Made by a program: the position numbers and the translations under genes. Below are positions 1-8,053 of a stretch of DNA of 64,000 nucleotides, piece by piece. Source of the DNA: CAVSJJ01 sp963728395 (GTDB taxonomy: Bacteria > Actinomycetota > Actinomycetes > Actinomycetales > Dermatophilaceae); assembly GCA_963728395.1 (NCBI GenBank), contig CAVSJJ010000009.1:186001-250000 (forward strand), written 5' to 3'. The notes below the pieces were generated by a model. The model was not told where the DNA came from. It worked only from the letters and a program-made list of their open reading frames with translations, and made no database searches. Numbering within the stretch: the stretch's first letter is position 1; every line of letters starts with the position of its first letter.

Positions 1-1311
1 ACGGTGGCGCCCGGGGCCACCTACACGGTCGCGATGACCTTCACCGGCGGCAGCGGCAACAGCGGCTACTGGATCTCGAACACGAGCAACGACCCGGTGA
101 GCATCGTCGGCAACCCAGCCACGGGCGCGTCCCGGACGCAGTCGATGACCGCACCGACGACGCCCGGCACGTACACGTACACCGTGTGGATGCGCCGGGG
201 CGTCACCAGCTCCAGCACCTACACGATCACGGTCGAGTCCCCTCCGGCGCCGTCTCCCGTGACGACGTCGACGGGGTTGAGCGTGACTCCGGCGTCGCCG
301 ACTCAGGCTCCGGCCAACCTCACGCTGCGGGCCACGGTCTCCGGTGCGGGCGCGAGGGGAACGGTGGAGTTCTTCGACGGCACGACGTCGCTGGGTGCTC
401 CCGCGGCGATCAGCGGTGGCGTGGCCACGAAGGCGCTGTCGAGCGTGGGCGCGGGCACGTACGCCTACCAGGCGGTGTTCACCCCGGCGGACCCGACGGC
501 CTTCACCTCGAGCACGTCCTCGGTCCTCACCTACGTCGTGACCGCCCCTCCGGCGCCATCTCCCGTGACGACGTCGACGGGGTTGAGCGTGACTCCGGCG
601 TCGCCGGCTCAGGCTCCGGCCAACGTCACGCTGCGGGCCACGGTCTCCGGTGCGGGCGCGAGGGGAACGGTGGAGTTCTTCGACGGCACGACGTCGCTGG
701 GTGCTCCCGCGGCGATCAGCGGTGGCGTGGCCACGAAGGCGCTGTCGAGCGTGGGTGCGGGCACGTACGCCTACCAGGCGGTGTTCACCCCGGCGGACCC
801 GACGGCCTTCACCTCGAGCACGTCCTCGGTCCTCACCTACGTCGTGACCGCCCCTCCGCCTGCGGGCGAGGCGCCCACGGCGAGCTTCGTCGCGTCTCCC
901 ACCTCCGGCACGGCTCCGCTCACCGTCACCCTCACCGACACCTCGACCGGTTCCCCGACGTCCTGGCTGTGGACCTTCGGTGACGGCACGACATCGACCG
1001 AGCAGAACCCGTCCGTCACCTACGCCACCGCAGGGACCTACACCATCACGCTGGTGGCGAGCAACGCCCACGGTGACAGTGCCGAAGCGACGGCGACCAT
1101 CACGGTCAGCGCCGCCAACGGCGGCGGTGGCAGCACCGGTCACGAGCGCGACGGCCACCACGGCGACGACGGCCACCACGGCGACGACGGCCACCACGGC
1201 GACGACGGCCACCACGGCGACGACGGCCACCACGGCGACGACGGCCACCACGGCGACGACGGCCACGGAGGCCATCACTGGTGGGACCGCATCGCCGGCT
1301 GGTTCCGCTGA
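1..1311 (+). CDS. Ig-like/PKD repeat surface protein, 3' part only
   Basis: The reading frame is open from the first base and the first residues (TVAPGATYTV) read as the middle of a beta-sandwich domain, so the true start lies left of the window. Visible order: one Ig-like domain (about residues 1-80), two nearly identical 102-residue Ig-like repeats of the type found in bacterial adhesins (81-284), a PKD domain (about 288-372, with the WTFGDG motif), a Gly/Ser linker, six GHHGDD repeats and a short amphipathic end (WWDRIAGWF). No LPXTG motif or C-terminal anchor is seen. Ig and PKD domains usually serve extracellular binding; the His/Asp tail could bind metal. The ligand cannot be told. It is followed by a histidine kinase on the same strand with no clear link. 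Confidence 0.8.
   Translation, partial: TVAPGATYTVAMTFTGGSGNSGYWISNTSNDPVSIVGNPATGASRTQSMTAPTTPGTYTYTVWMRRGVTSSSTYTITVESPPAPSPVTTSTGLSVTPASPTQAPANLTLRATVSGAGARGTVEFFDGTTSLGAPAAISGGVATKALSSVGAGTYAYQAVFTPADPTAFTSSTSSVLTYVVTAPPAPSPVTTSTGLSVTPASPAQAPANVTLRATVSGAGARGTVEFFDGTTSLGAPAAISGGVATKALSSVGAGTYAYQAVFTPADPTAFTSSTSSVLTYVVTAPPPAGEAPTASFVASPTSGTAPLTVTLTDTSTGSPTSWLWTFGDGTTSTEQNPSVTYATAGTYTITLVASNAHGDSAEATATITVSAANGGGGSTGHERDGHHGDDGHHGDDGHHGDDGHHGDDGHHGDDGHHGDDGHGGHHWWDRIAGWFR
241..852 (+). repeat. Two tandem 306-bp copies inside the surface protein gene
   Basis: Copies at 241-546 and 547-852 are almost identical in DNA. I see only a few changes, giving a Thr to Ala and a Leu to Val difference in the protein. 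Each encodes one 102-residue Ig-like domain. The near identity suggests a recent duplication or gene conversion, so copy number may vary between strains. Confidence 0.95.
1153..1260 (+). repeat. Six 18-bp tandem repeats encoding GHHGDD
   Basis: The unit GGCCACCACGGCGACGAC occurs six times without a mismatch and encodes GHHGDD. It forms the His/Asp-rich tail of the surface protein. Perfect copies suggest slippage-prone length variation. Confidence 0.95.
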
Positions 1312-1435
1312 TCCACTGATCCACTGATCCGCTGACCGCGGACCGACCCCAGCTCCGGCCGCCGCGCCATCGACGGGTTGACGGACCCGATCGATGGCCG
1401 GCGGCTGCCGCGCGGCCGGCGAGCCGAACGCTGGC

Positions 1436-1501
1436 TACCATGCGGACATGGACCGCGTGGCCGCCCCGGCGGTGTCCGTCACGCCCGGCCGGACACGGTG
1501 A
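1436..1501 (+). promoter_or_regulatory. Possible leaderless promoter and 17-codon leader ORF before the kinase
   Basis: TACCAT at 1436-1441 looks like a -10 hexamer, six bases before ATG 1448. That ATG opens a 17-codon frame (MDRVAAPAVSVTPGRTR) whose stop at 1499-1501 lies between the kinase GTG (1498) and ATG (1504). The arrangement would allow leaderless translation of the leader followed by termination-reinitiation at the kinase. This is inference from spacing alone. Confidence 0.3.
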
Positions 1502-1503
1502 TC

Positions 1504-3069
1504 ATGTCCGCGGCGGGGCGCACCCGGTGGGTGCTGGGAACCGTCGGTCTGGGCATCGGGTACTGGACGCTGGGCGAGCTCGGGGGTGCGCTCTCCTATC
1601 CGGGTGGCGTGCAGGTCGCCTGGCTTCCGGCCGGCTTCGCCGCGGCCGTGCTCTGCCTCGGGGACCTGTCCTGGGCCGTCGGCGCCGCCGTCGCCGACCT
1701 GCTGCTCGGCACCGGGGTGGACCCGTTCGAGGTCGGCCTGTTGTTGCACGACCCCACGGTCCTCTACCAGAGCGTGGGCAACTGCCTCGAATTCGTTCTC
1801 GCGGCATACCTCCTGCGCCGTTGGTTGGGGCGCGAATGCCGCTTCGAGCGTCCCGGTGACGTCGGTCGCCTCCTGCTCGTCTTCGCGGCCGCGGAGCCGG
1901 TCTCGGCGGCGCTCGGCACCTTCTCCTCGTGGCAGGCCGGCTATGTCAGCACGGACCAGGCGGCCACGTTCTTCCGTACCTGGCTGCTCGCCGATGCCGC
2001 CGGCGCGACCCTGTTCGTTCCCCTCATCCTCGTGTGGCGGCCTCCGTGGCCGGCCCGGCCGGCGATGCGGACGGGGCTCGAGGCCGCGGCGATCCTCGCG
2101 GCAGTCGCCGCGCTGAGTGTGGCGGGCTTCGGATCGCCGCATCCGATCACCTACGTCGTCTTCCCGGCCCTCGTCGTCGCCGCCGTTCGACTCGGGCCCC
2201 GCGGCGCGACGGTGTCCCTGCTCGTGGCGTTCGCGGTCGCGATCGCCATGACCTCGCGTAATGTGGGTCCGTTCGTCACGAGGTCGATCGACGACGAGGT
2301 GCTCACGACCCAGCTCTACATGCTCGTCGCCACGCTCACCGCGCTCACCCTCGGGACCGTGATCAGCGACCGGCATCGTGCCACCCTGGCGCTGGCCGAG
2401 TCTCGGCGACGCGAGGCCGAGCGGGCGGCCGAGGAACGGCAGCGGATCGCTCGCGACCTGCACGACTCGGTGTCCCAGACCCTCTACTCGCTCGGCCTGC
2501 ACGCCGGCATCGCCCAGCATGAGATCGCCGAGGGGGCCGTCCCCGACGGGCGCCTGTCGGCCGCCGTCGAGGAGGTGGCCGGCCTCGCCCAGGGCGCCCT
2601 GCTCGAGATGCGGGCGTCCATCTTCGAGCTACGGGCGGGAGCGGTGGCCGAGCAGGGTCTCGTGGCGGCGCTGGAGGCACACGGCACGGCGATGTCGCTG
2701 CGCCACGGCCTCCGGGTCGACGTGACCGGCCCTATGCAGCGGCTCGCGGTGACGGCCCGGGTCGAGGAGCTGCTCTTCCGGATCGGGCAGGAGGCCCTGA
2801 CCAACGCGGTCAAGCACTCGGGGGGCAGGACGGTGTCGGTCCGGGTCGCCGGGGCCGACGGCCGGGTGACCCTCGAGGTCCGCGACGATGGTGTCGGCTT
2901 CGACCCCGCACGGACGTATGCCGGCCACCTGGGGCTGGACCTGCTGCGCAGCCGCGCCACCGAGGCGGGGGGGAGCGCGACCATCCGCAGCGGGGTCGGT
3001 TCGGGTACGTCGGTCCTCGTCAGTGTCCCGCTCGGCGTCAGGCCTGGGGTGGGCCGAGGCCCGCTCTGA
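1504..3069 (+). CDS. MASE1-domain sensor histidine kinase (NarX/DesK type)
   Basis: Membrane histidine kinase of 521 residues that would autophosphorylate and pass phosphate to a response regulator. An N-terminal MASE1-like block of about eight membrane segments (residues 10-290) is followed by a short coiled segment rich in Arg/Glu, a HisKA_3 dimerisation domain with the phospho-acceptor His320 in RDLHDSVSQTL, and a HATPase domain (N-box EALTNAVKHS, G-box DDGVGF). Start chosen at ATG 1504 because the upstream in-frame extension has no membrane or conserved character; GTG 1498 is possible. Its likely partner is the convergent NarL-type regulator, whose 3' end overlaps this gene by 32 bp. The signal is unknown. 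Confidence 0.85.
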   Translation: MSAAGRTRWVLGTVGLGIGYWTLGELGGALSYPGGVQVAWLPAGFAAAVLCLGDLSWAVGAAVADLLLGTGVDPFEVGLLLHDPTVLYQSVGNCLEFVLAAYLLRRWLGRECRFERPGDVGRLLLVFAAAEPVSAALGTFSSWQAGYVSTDQAATFFRTWLLADAAGATLFVPLILVWRPPWPARPAMRTGLEAAAILAAVAALSVAGFGSPHPITYVVFPALVVAAVRLGPRGATVSLLVAFAVAIAMTSRNVGPFVTRSIDDEVLTTQLYMLVATLTALTLGTVISDRHRATLALAESRRREAERAAEERQRIARDLHDSVSQTLYSLGLHAGIAQHEIAEGAVPDGRLSAAVEEVAGLAQGALLEMRASIFELRAGAVAEQGLVAALEAHGTAMSLRHGLRVDVTGPMQRLAVTARVEELLFRIGQEALTNAVKHSGGRTVSVRVAGADGRVTLEVRDDGVGFDPARTYAGHLGLDLLRSRATEAGGSATIRSGVGSGTSVLVSVPLGVRPGVGRGPL

Positions 3070-3742
3070 CGGCGAGGAGCGCGGCCTGGGTCCGCGAGCC
3101 GACGCCCAGCTTGCGGAGGATGTGGCTGACGTGGGTGCGGGCCGTCCGCTCGCTGATGACCAGAAGGCGGGCGATCTCCTTGTTGGCCCGGCCCGCCGCG
3201 ACGAGCGCCAGGATCTCGAGCTCGCGTTCGGAGAGGGCGGTGAGCGGGTTCGCGGCGGGCTCGGCCGCCGACCGCAGGGAGTCGATGAGCCCGCGGGTGA
3301 CGGCGCCGCTGAGATGGACCTCGCCGCGGTAGGCGGCGCGGATCGCCAAGGCCAGCTCCTCGGGCGCGGCATCCTTGACGAGGTAGCCGGACGCCCCGGC
3401 CTCCAGGGCGGCCTGCACCCGCGACTGGTCGATCATCGAGGTCACCGCCACCACCTCGATCTCGGGCATGGTGGCGCGCACCTCTCGTGTCGCCTCGACA
3501 CCGTCCATCGGCTCCATCGCCAGGTCCATGAGCACGACGTCGGGCGGGGTGCCCCCGGCGGCCATCGCCCGGAGCCGGTCCAGCGCCTGACGACCGCTGT
3601 CGGCCTCTCCGACCACCTCGATGTCGTCGTAGATGGCGAGGTAGGACCGCACGCCGTGACGCACGATCCCGTGATCGTCGACGATGAACACGCGGATCGG
3701 TCCGTCGGCGTCGTCGCCAGTGCTGCCAGGCGCATCGGACAC
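3038..3742 (-). CDS. NarL/FixJ-family response regulator
   Basis: Transcription factor of 234 residues: receiver domain at about 16-135 with acidic residues Asp22/Asp23, phospho-acceptor Asp73 (VVLMDLAM) and a conserved Lys in GYLVKDA, then a LuxR-type helix-turn-helix at about 168-228 (SERELEILALVAAGRANKEI). GTG start at 3742 precedes the receiver by a 15-residue tail. HisKA_3 kinases normally pair with this regulator family, so it is the probable target of the kinase whose gene converges on it. The tail-to-tail layout with overlapping 3' ends is unusual for a two-component pair, which is more often co-transcribed. Confidence 0.88.
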   Translation of the reverse strand: MSDAPGSTGDDADGPIRVFIVDDHGIVRHGVRSYLAIYDDIEVVGEADSGRQALDRLRAMAAGGTPPDVVLMDLAMEPMDGVEATREVRATMPEIEVVAVTSMIDQSRVQAALEAGASGYLVKDAAPEELALAIRAAYRGEVHLSGAVTRGLIDSLRSAAEPAANPLTALSERELEILALVAAGRANKEIARLLVISERTARTHVSHILRKLGVGSRTQAALLAVRAGLGPPQA

Positions 3743-4060
3743 GGCCGGATCATATGCCGTCCGCGGCCCCCCGGGAACGAGGACAAGACGGATGACCTAC
3801 GCCGCGCGACGGATGTCCCGAGATCCGCGGCGGTGCAGACACCCCGGCAGAGGCGGAGGTCTCGGTGTGGTCGGGTCATCGGCCCGATGTCCCTGCCCAC
3901 CGGGGCCGTGGATGCTTGCTGCCGTTACAGATTCCCGTGGACCGCCGCACCTCGGCGACGGCGCCCACCCGTGCCGGCGCCGTCCGTCCGGCGAGCCGAC
4001 GGTCCGCCTCGAGGCTCGGCGCGGTGAAGCCGTCCCACCCACCCCATGAAAGGCAGCGAC
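3743..4060. other. Intergenic region with divergent promoters expected
   Basis: About 318 bases between the divergent regulator and lectin genes. Open frames here lack recognisable domains and read as shadows. No convincing hairpin was seen. Promoters for both neighbours must lie here but I could not place hexamers with confidence. The motif CATATGCCG occurs at about 3750. Confidence 0.5.
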
Positions 4061-5020
4061 ATGTCCTCCACACCACGTTCCTTCTTGACGGTCGGGCAGT
4101 ACCTCGGCGTCGACGAGTACCTCGTCTCACCGAGCAGGCTCTTCTTCGCCGTCCAGCAGAGCGACGGCAACTTCTGCACGTACCACGGGTCGAGTCCGTC
4201 GGACAATCACGGCGGGGTCTGGTGCTCGATGCAGCATCCCGGTCCCGGCTCCTACTTCGCGGTCCAGCAGAGCGACGGCAACTTCTGTGTGTACCGGGGC
4301 ACCGGGCCGAGCGACAACCAGGGCGGGGTCTGGTGTTCGATGCAGGCGCCGGGTGAGGGCGACTACTTCGCGATCATCCAGGACGACGGCAACTTCTGCG
4401 TCTACCGGGGCACCGGGCCGAGCGACAACAAGGGCGGGGTCTGGTGCTCCATGAAGACCGACCCGGTGGCCAACTTCGAGATCAACCACATCGAGTACGA
4501 CGTCGCATCCGCCCAGGTCCTCAAGTCCGGCCCGGCCGAGCTGTACCGCCAGACGGTGCGCTACTCGACGCAGATGGACCAGCAGAGCACGATCGAGGGC
4601 TCGGAGTCCGTGGAGCAGACCTCGAGCTGGTCGGACTCGCTCGGCATCACGGTCGGGGTGTCGACCTCGTTCGCCTGCGGGGTGCCGTTGCTGGCCGAGG
4701 GCAAGGTCGAGGTCTCGGTGGAGGCGAACAACACCTACACCTGGAGTGGCTCGCAGACGCGGAGCAGGTCGTGGTCCTGGTCGGCACCGGTCACGGTGGC
4801 TGCCGGCTCGGTGGCCTCCGTCGTCGTCTCGACGACGCTGTCGACGATCGCGGTGCCCTACACCCTGACCGGCACCGTCGTCTTCGCCTCCGGGGCGAGG
4901 ATGCCGGGCTCCGTCACGGGGCTGTACACCGGCACGAACTCGCACGACCTCACCGTGACCTACGTGACCCTGGACCCCACGAGCGGACAGCTCGCAGTCA
5001 CCAGCCCGCCGGTGAGCTGA
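4061..5020 (+). CDS. B-type lectin fused to an aerolysin/ETX-MTX2-like pore-forming domain
   Basis: Protein of 319 residues. Start at ATG 4061, preceded by GAAAGG at a good ribosome-binding distance. Residues about 8-125 carry three 37-residue units centred on QxDGNFCxY, a variant of the mannose-binding lectin motif QxDxNxVxY, each with two Cys (in NFC and VWCS). Residues about 150-319 are Ser/Thr/Val-rich alternating strands (SESVEQTSSWSDSLGITVGV and following) like the aerolysin/ETX-MTX2/natterin beta-pore-forming fold. I see no signal peptide. Inferred role: sugar-targeted membrane-active protein used against eukaryotes or competitors. A non-toxic carbohydrate-binding role is the alternative. 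It stands alone, converging on the M56 gene with a 4-bp gap. Confidence 0.72.
   Translation: MSSTPRSFLTVGQYLGVDEYLVSPSRLFFAVQQSDGNFCTYHGSSPSDNHGGVWCSMQHPGPGSYFAVQQSDGNFCVYRGTGPSDNQGGVWCSMQAPGEGDYFAIIQDDGNFCVYRGTGPSDNKGGVWCSMKTDPVANFEINHIEYDVASAQVLKSGPAELYRQTVRYSTQMDQQSTIEGSESVEQTSSWSDSLGITVGVSTSFACGVPLLAEGKVEVSVEANNTYTWSGSQTRSRSWSWSAPVTVAAGSVASVVVSTTLSTIAVPYTLTGTVVFASGARMPGSVTGLYTGTNSHDLTVTYVTLDPTSGQLAVTSPPVS
4147..4452 (+). repeat. Three tandem ~111-bp lectin repeats
   Basis: Three consecutive units of about 111 bp encode 37 residues each, starting FAVQQSDGNF, FAVQQSDGNF and FAIIQDDGNF. Stretches such as GACGGCAACTTCTG are kept in DNA in all three, pointing to internal duplication. Three such units are the usual content of one beta-prism lectin domain. 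Confidence 0.85.
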
Positions 5021-5024
5021 CGCC

Positions 5025-5894
5025 TCAGCGTCCGTTCCAGGCGGCGACGACGAGGGCGAGCGGGGCGGCGACGAGACCGGCGGCATACCCGTACATCAGC
5101 GCGGGTAGCGCGGGGTGGGGGCGGCCGGCGGCGAGGAGCCGGAGCCGGGCGGGTGCGGTCATCGCCCCCGCGGCGGCCATCGCCGCCTCGGGGGCCCTGC
5201 CGTCGGCGAGGGCGACGAGGGCCCGGGCGGTCGACAGCGCGCCGACCCGGCGCACCGAGGCCCGGTCGGCCAGCGCCTCGATGAGCAGCCGGACCTCGCT
5301 CATCGCCGCCTGGCAGCGCAGCGGCGCGGGGACCGTCTCGTGGATGACCGAGAAGAACTCGAGAAGCAGGTCGTGCCGGGCGGCGAGGTGGGCCTCCTCG
5401 TGGCTCAGCACCGCGTCGAGCTCGGCCGGGCTGAGGGTGTCGATCACGCCCTGGGAGAGGACGACCCGCTTCTCGCGGCCGGGCAGGCAGTATGCCGTCG
5501 GCGTGGGGTGCTCGAGGACCCGGACGTGGTCCTGGTGCTGGCGGGCGATGATGTCGACCAGCTCGCGGTGCTCACGGCGTCGCTCGCGCATGCCGCGCCC
5601 GATCCGGTGACCGGCGATGAGCAGCCGGGCGAGCATGAAGCCGCTGACGGCGACGGCGACGGCCATGATCATGGCGTGCTGGGAGATGGTCTGGCCGTCG
5701 AACAGCACGAGCGGGAGGATCGCCGGTGCCGCGGCGAGCGCCGCGATGATGGCGCTGACCGTCACCGCCTGCCAGGCGACGAGCGCGGCCCGGGGGGCCC
5801 GGCGGAACGACTTCTGGCGAGCCATGATGCGCGGCATCGGCCAGGCCAGGACGAGGGCCAGAAGCACCAGGGCCAGCGCAATCACGGCGTGCAT
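5025..5894 (-). CDS. M56/BlaR1-type membrane metalloprotease
   Basis: Protein of 289 residues with membrane segments at about 1-20, 40-65, 75-95 and near the C-terminus. The zinc protease motif is HEEAH (His165, Glu166, His169), with EALAD at about 206-210 as the likely third ligand. It resembles the protease half of BlaR1/MecR1 but lacks the extracellular penicillin-binding domain. It lies 50 bp after blaI as the last gene of the cydABDC-blaI-M56 run. In known BlaI/BlaR systems the protease leads to removal of the BlaI repressor. By inference this one links a membrane signal to BlaI, and through it perhaps to the bd oxidase genes. Confidence 0.82.
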   Translation of the reverse strand: MHAVIALALVLLALVLAWPMPRIMARQKSFRRAPRAALVAWQAVTVSAIIAALAAAPAILPLVLFDGQTISQHAMIMAVAVAVSGFMLARLLIAGHRIGRGMRERRREHRELVDIIARQHQDHVRVLEHPTPTAYCLPGREKRVVLSQGVIDTLSPAELDAVLSHEEAHLAARHDLLLEFFSVIHETVPAPLRCQAAMSEVRLLIEALADRASVRRVGALSTARALVALADGRAPEAAMAAAGAMTAPARLRLLAAGRPHPALPALMYGYAAGLVAAPLALVVAAWNGR

Positions 5895-5944
5895 CCTCCC
5901 ATGTCAGCCCGCGACGCGTTGCGGGATCTCGCGGAACCGGTCGA

Positions 5945-6391
5945 TCATCGACGCAGGCGGGGGCGCCGGAGCGCCTTCTTGACCGCGTCCCGCGGGGACC
6001 GCGACTCGACCTCGGCCAGTGCTTCCTTGAAGTCGGCGATCTCCTCCTCGGTCGCCCCGTCGAGGAAGTGCATGAGCGCAGCCCGCCGGTCGGTGACGTC
6101 CATGTCGGTCAGCGTCTGGCGCATCGTCTGCGCGGTGAGCGCCTCGCGGGAGCCGGCGGGGGAGTATCGCCACGCCCGGCCGTCCCGGACCCGGGTGACG
6201 AGCCCCTTCTTCGAGAGCCGGTCGAGCACCGTCATCACCGTCGTATAGGCGATCTCGCGCTCGCCGGAGAACAGGGCGCGCACCTCGCGGACCGTGGCGC
6301 CGCCCCGCTCGTCCTCGGTGAACTGCCAGAGGTGGTCCATGACCACCCGCTCGAGATCGCCGAGACGGGGTGCGGACGAGGACATGGGCAT
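5945..6391 (-). CDS. BlaI/MecI/CopY-family repressor
   Basis: Winged-helix repressor of 148 residues. The N-terminal DNA-binding domain (LGDLERVVMDHLW, VREVRALF, IAYTTVMTVLDRLSKKGLV) and the C-terminal dimerisation helix are typical of the family and of usual length. Start at 6391 follows AGGAG six bases upstream. Only 9 bp separate it from the end of cydC, so it is very likely co-transcribed with the cytochrome bd genes, and it is followed by the M56 protease. The family binds TAC/GTA-type dyads, and such dyads lie before cydA (12329-12362), suggesting feedback control of the operon. That target is inferred. Confidence 0.9.
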   Translation of the reverse strand: MPMSSSAPRLGDLERVVMDHLWQFTEDERGGATVREVRALFSGEREIAYTTVMTVLDRLSKKGLVTRVRDGRAWRYSPAGSREALTAQTMRQTLTDMDVTDRRAALMHFLDGATEEEIADFKEALAEVESRSPRDAVKKALRRPRLRR

Positions 6392-6400
6392 CTCGGGCTC

Positions 6401-8053
6401 CTAGGAGGCGGCGCGGTCGGGGGTGAGGTCGATGATGTCGTCGAAGCCGGCCAGCCCCTCGGGGCGGTGGCTGACCATGACGACGGTGCGGCCGGCCGTC
6501 GCTGACATCACGTCGTCGAGGACGTCCATGGCGGTGGCGTGGTCGAGGTGGGCGACCGGCTCGTCGAGGAGGATGACCGGTCGGCCGGACAGCAGGGCCC
6601 GGGCCAGGCCGAGCCGGGCCCGTTCCCCGCCCGAGACACCGCGCCCGTCCGTGCCGAGCCGGGTGTCGAGCCCGTCGGGCAACGAGCGTCGCCAGGCGCG
6701 CAGGCCGGCCCGGTCGAGGGCGTCGGTCACGGCGGCGTCGTCGGCGTCCGGACGGGCCAGCCGGAGGTTCTCGCGCAGCGTCGAGGCGAAGATGTGCGGC
6801 TCGTCGTCGACGACCGCGAACCGGGCCCGCAGGTCGGCGAGGTCGACCGCGCGCACGTCGGTGCCGTCCACGGCATACGTCCCCTCGACCGGGTCGAGGT
6901 GGCGGGCGAGGACGGCGAGGAGGGTGGACTTTCCGGAGCCGTTCGCTCCGACGACGGCCACCCGTCGCCCGGGGTACAGGTCGAGGTCGATGGGCGCCAG
7001 CTGGCGAGCCCCCTCGGTCCACGACGCGGCGACGCCGCGCAGGGTGAGCCGGGGGGCGGGGTATGCCGCGGATTGCCGGTCGTCCGCCCCGTTCAGTCGG
7101 GTCGTGCCGGTCCCCGCGACCGCCGGGTCCTGGTCGAGCAGGATATCGAGCCGGTCCTGGCTGCCCTGGGCGCGGGCGAGCCAGCGCATCGTCTCGACCA
7201 GTGGCGCGAAGGCGTCGCCGACGGCGACGGGGGTGACGACGAGCAGGGCGGCGATCGGACCGGACACCCCGGCCCCGCGGGCGAGGAAGGCCGCGGCGGC
7301 CGCGGCCCCGGCGGTACCGACGAGGATGAGGGCGGCGACGAGGGCCCGGCCCGCGCTCTGCCGCGCGACCGCGGCGCGCAGCCGGTCGTGTGCGTCGGTG
7401 AGCCAGCCGAGGGCGGCGTCCTCGCCGCCGACGGCCCGCAGCTGGGTGGCCTGTCGCGCCACGAGGTCGCTGATCCGCATGACGTCGGCCCGGGCGCGCA
7501 GGAGGGCGGAGCGGGACCGGGACTCCAGGCCCCAGGCGATGGCGCAGCCGGCCGTGATGAGGAGGAGGAGACCGGCGAGGACGAACCCGACCGACGGCGC
7601 GAGCGCGGCGGCGAGGGCGACGGCCATGAGCCCGGCCACGAGGCTGGACACGATCGGCACCGTCACCCGGACCTGCGCGTCCACGACGTCGCTGAGGTCG
7701 TCGACGACACCGGTCAGCACCTCGGACCGGGCCCGACGACCGAGGCGGGCCGGGGTGAGCGGGACGAGGCCGGCATACACCTGGACCCGGCGCCGGGCGA
7801 GGTCGTCGAGGGCGGCGTCGTGGGAGCGGATCCGCTCGACATAGCGGAAGTAGGGCCGAGCCATCCCGAACGCCCGGACGGCGACGATCGCGGCGAGGAG
7901 GGTGAGGATGACCGGCCGTTCGCTCGCTCGGACGATGAGCCACCCGGAGGTGGCCGTCAGGGCGATGCCGGAGGCCGTGGCGGCCCCCCCGATGAGCCCG
8001 GCGACGATGATCGCGGGGCCGGGGGCGGCCGAGGTCGCGCGCGTCGTGCTCAT
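6401..8053 (-). CDS. cydC: Thiol reductant ABC exporter subunit CydC
   Basis: Fused membrane/ATPase half-transporter of 550 residues. Six membrane segments occupy about 1-290, with the early conserved TATSGWLIVRASERPVILTL region typical of CydC. The ATPase domain follows with Walker A GANGSGKST, signature VSGGERARLGLARAL and Walker B VILLDEP. With CydD it exports cysteine/glutathione-type thiols needed for cytochrome bd assembly. Its ATG overlaps the cydD stop by 4 bp (ATGA). Confidence 0.93.
   Translation of the reverse strand: MSTTRATSAAPGPAIIVAGLIGGAATASGIALTATSGWLIVRASERPVILTLLAAIVAVRAFGMARPYFRYVERIRSHDAALDDLARRRVQVYAGLVPLTPARLGRRARSEVLTGVVDDLSDVVDAQVRVTVPIVSSLVAGLMAVALAAALAPSVGFVLAGLLLLITAGCAIAWGLESRSRSALLRARADVMRISDLVARQATQLRAVGGEDAALGWLTDAHDRLRAAVARQSAGRALVAALILVGTAGAAAAAAFLARGAGVSGPIAALLVVTPVAVGDAFAPLVETMRWLARAQGSQDRLDILLDQDPAVAGTGTTRLNGADDRQSAAYPAPRLTLRGVAASWTEGARQLAPIDLDLYPGRRVAVVGANGSGKSTLLAVLARHLDPVEGTYAVDGTDVRAVDLADLRARFAVVDDEPHIFASTLRENLRLARPDADDAAVTDALDRAGLRAWRRSLPDGLDTRLGTDGRGVSGGERARLGLARALLSGRPVILLDEPVAHLDHATAMDVLDDVMSATAGRTVVMVSHRPEGLAGFDDIIDLTPDRAAS

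Noticed and set aside
1153..1260. Short regular repeats considered as a CRISPR array
   Set aside because: Units are 18 bp with no spacers and are in frame in a coding sequence.
980..1327. Frame encoding a TATTATTAT run over the repeat tail
   Set aside because: It is an alternate-frame reading of the 18-bp repeats in the surface protein gene.
3797..4042. 81-codon minus-strand frame before the lectin gene
   Set aside because: Composition is a GC shadow, without ribosome site or conserved pattern.
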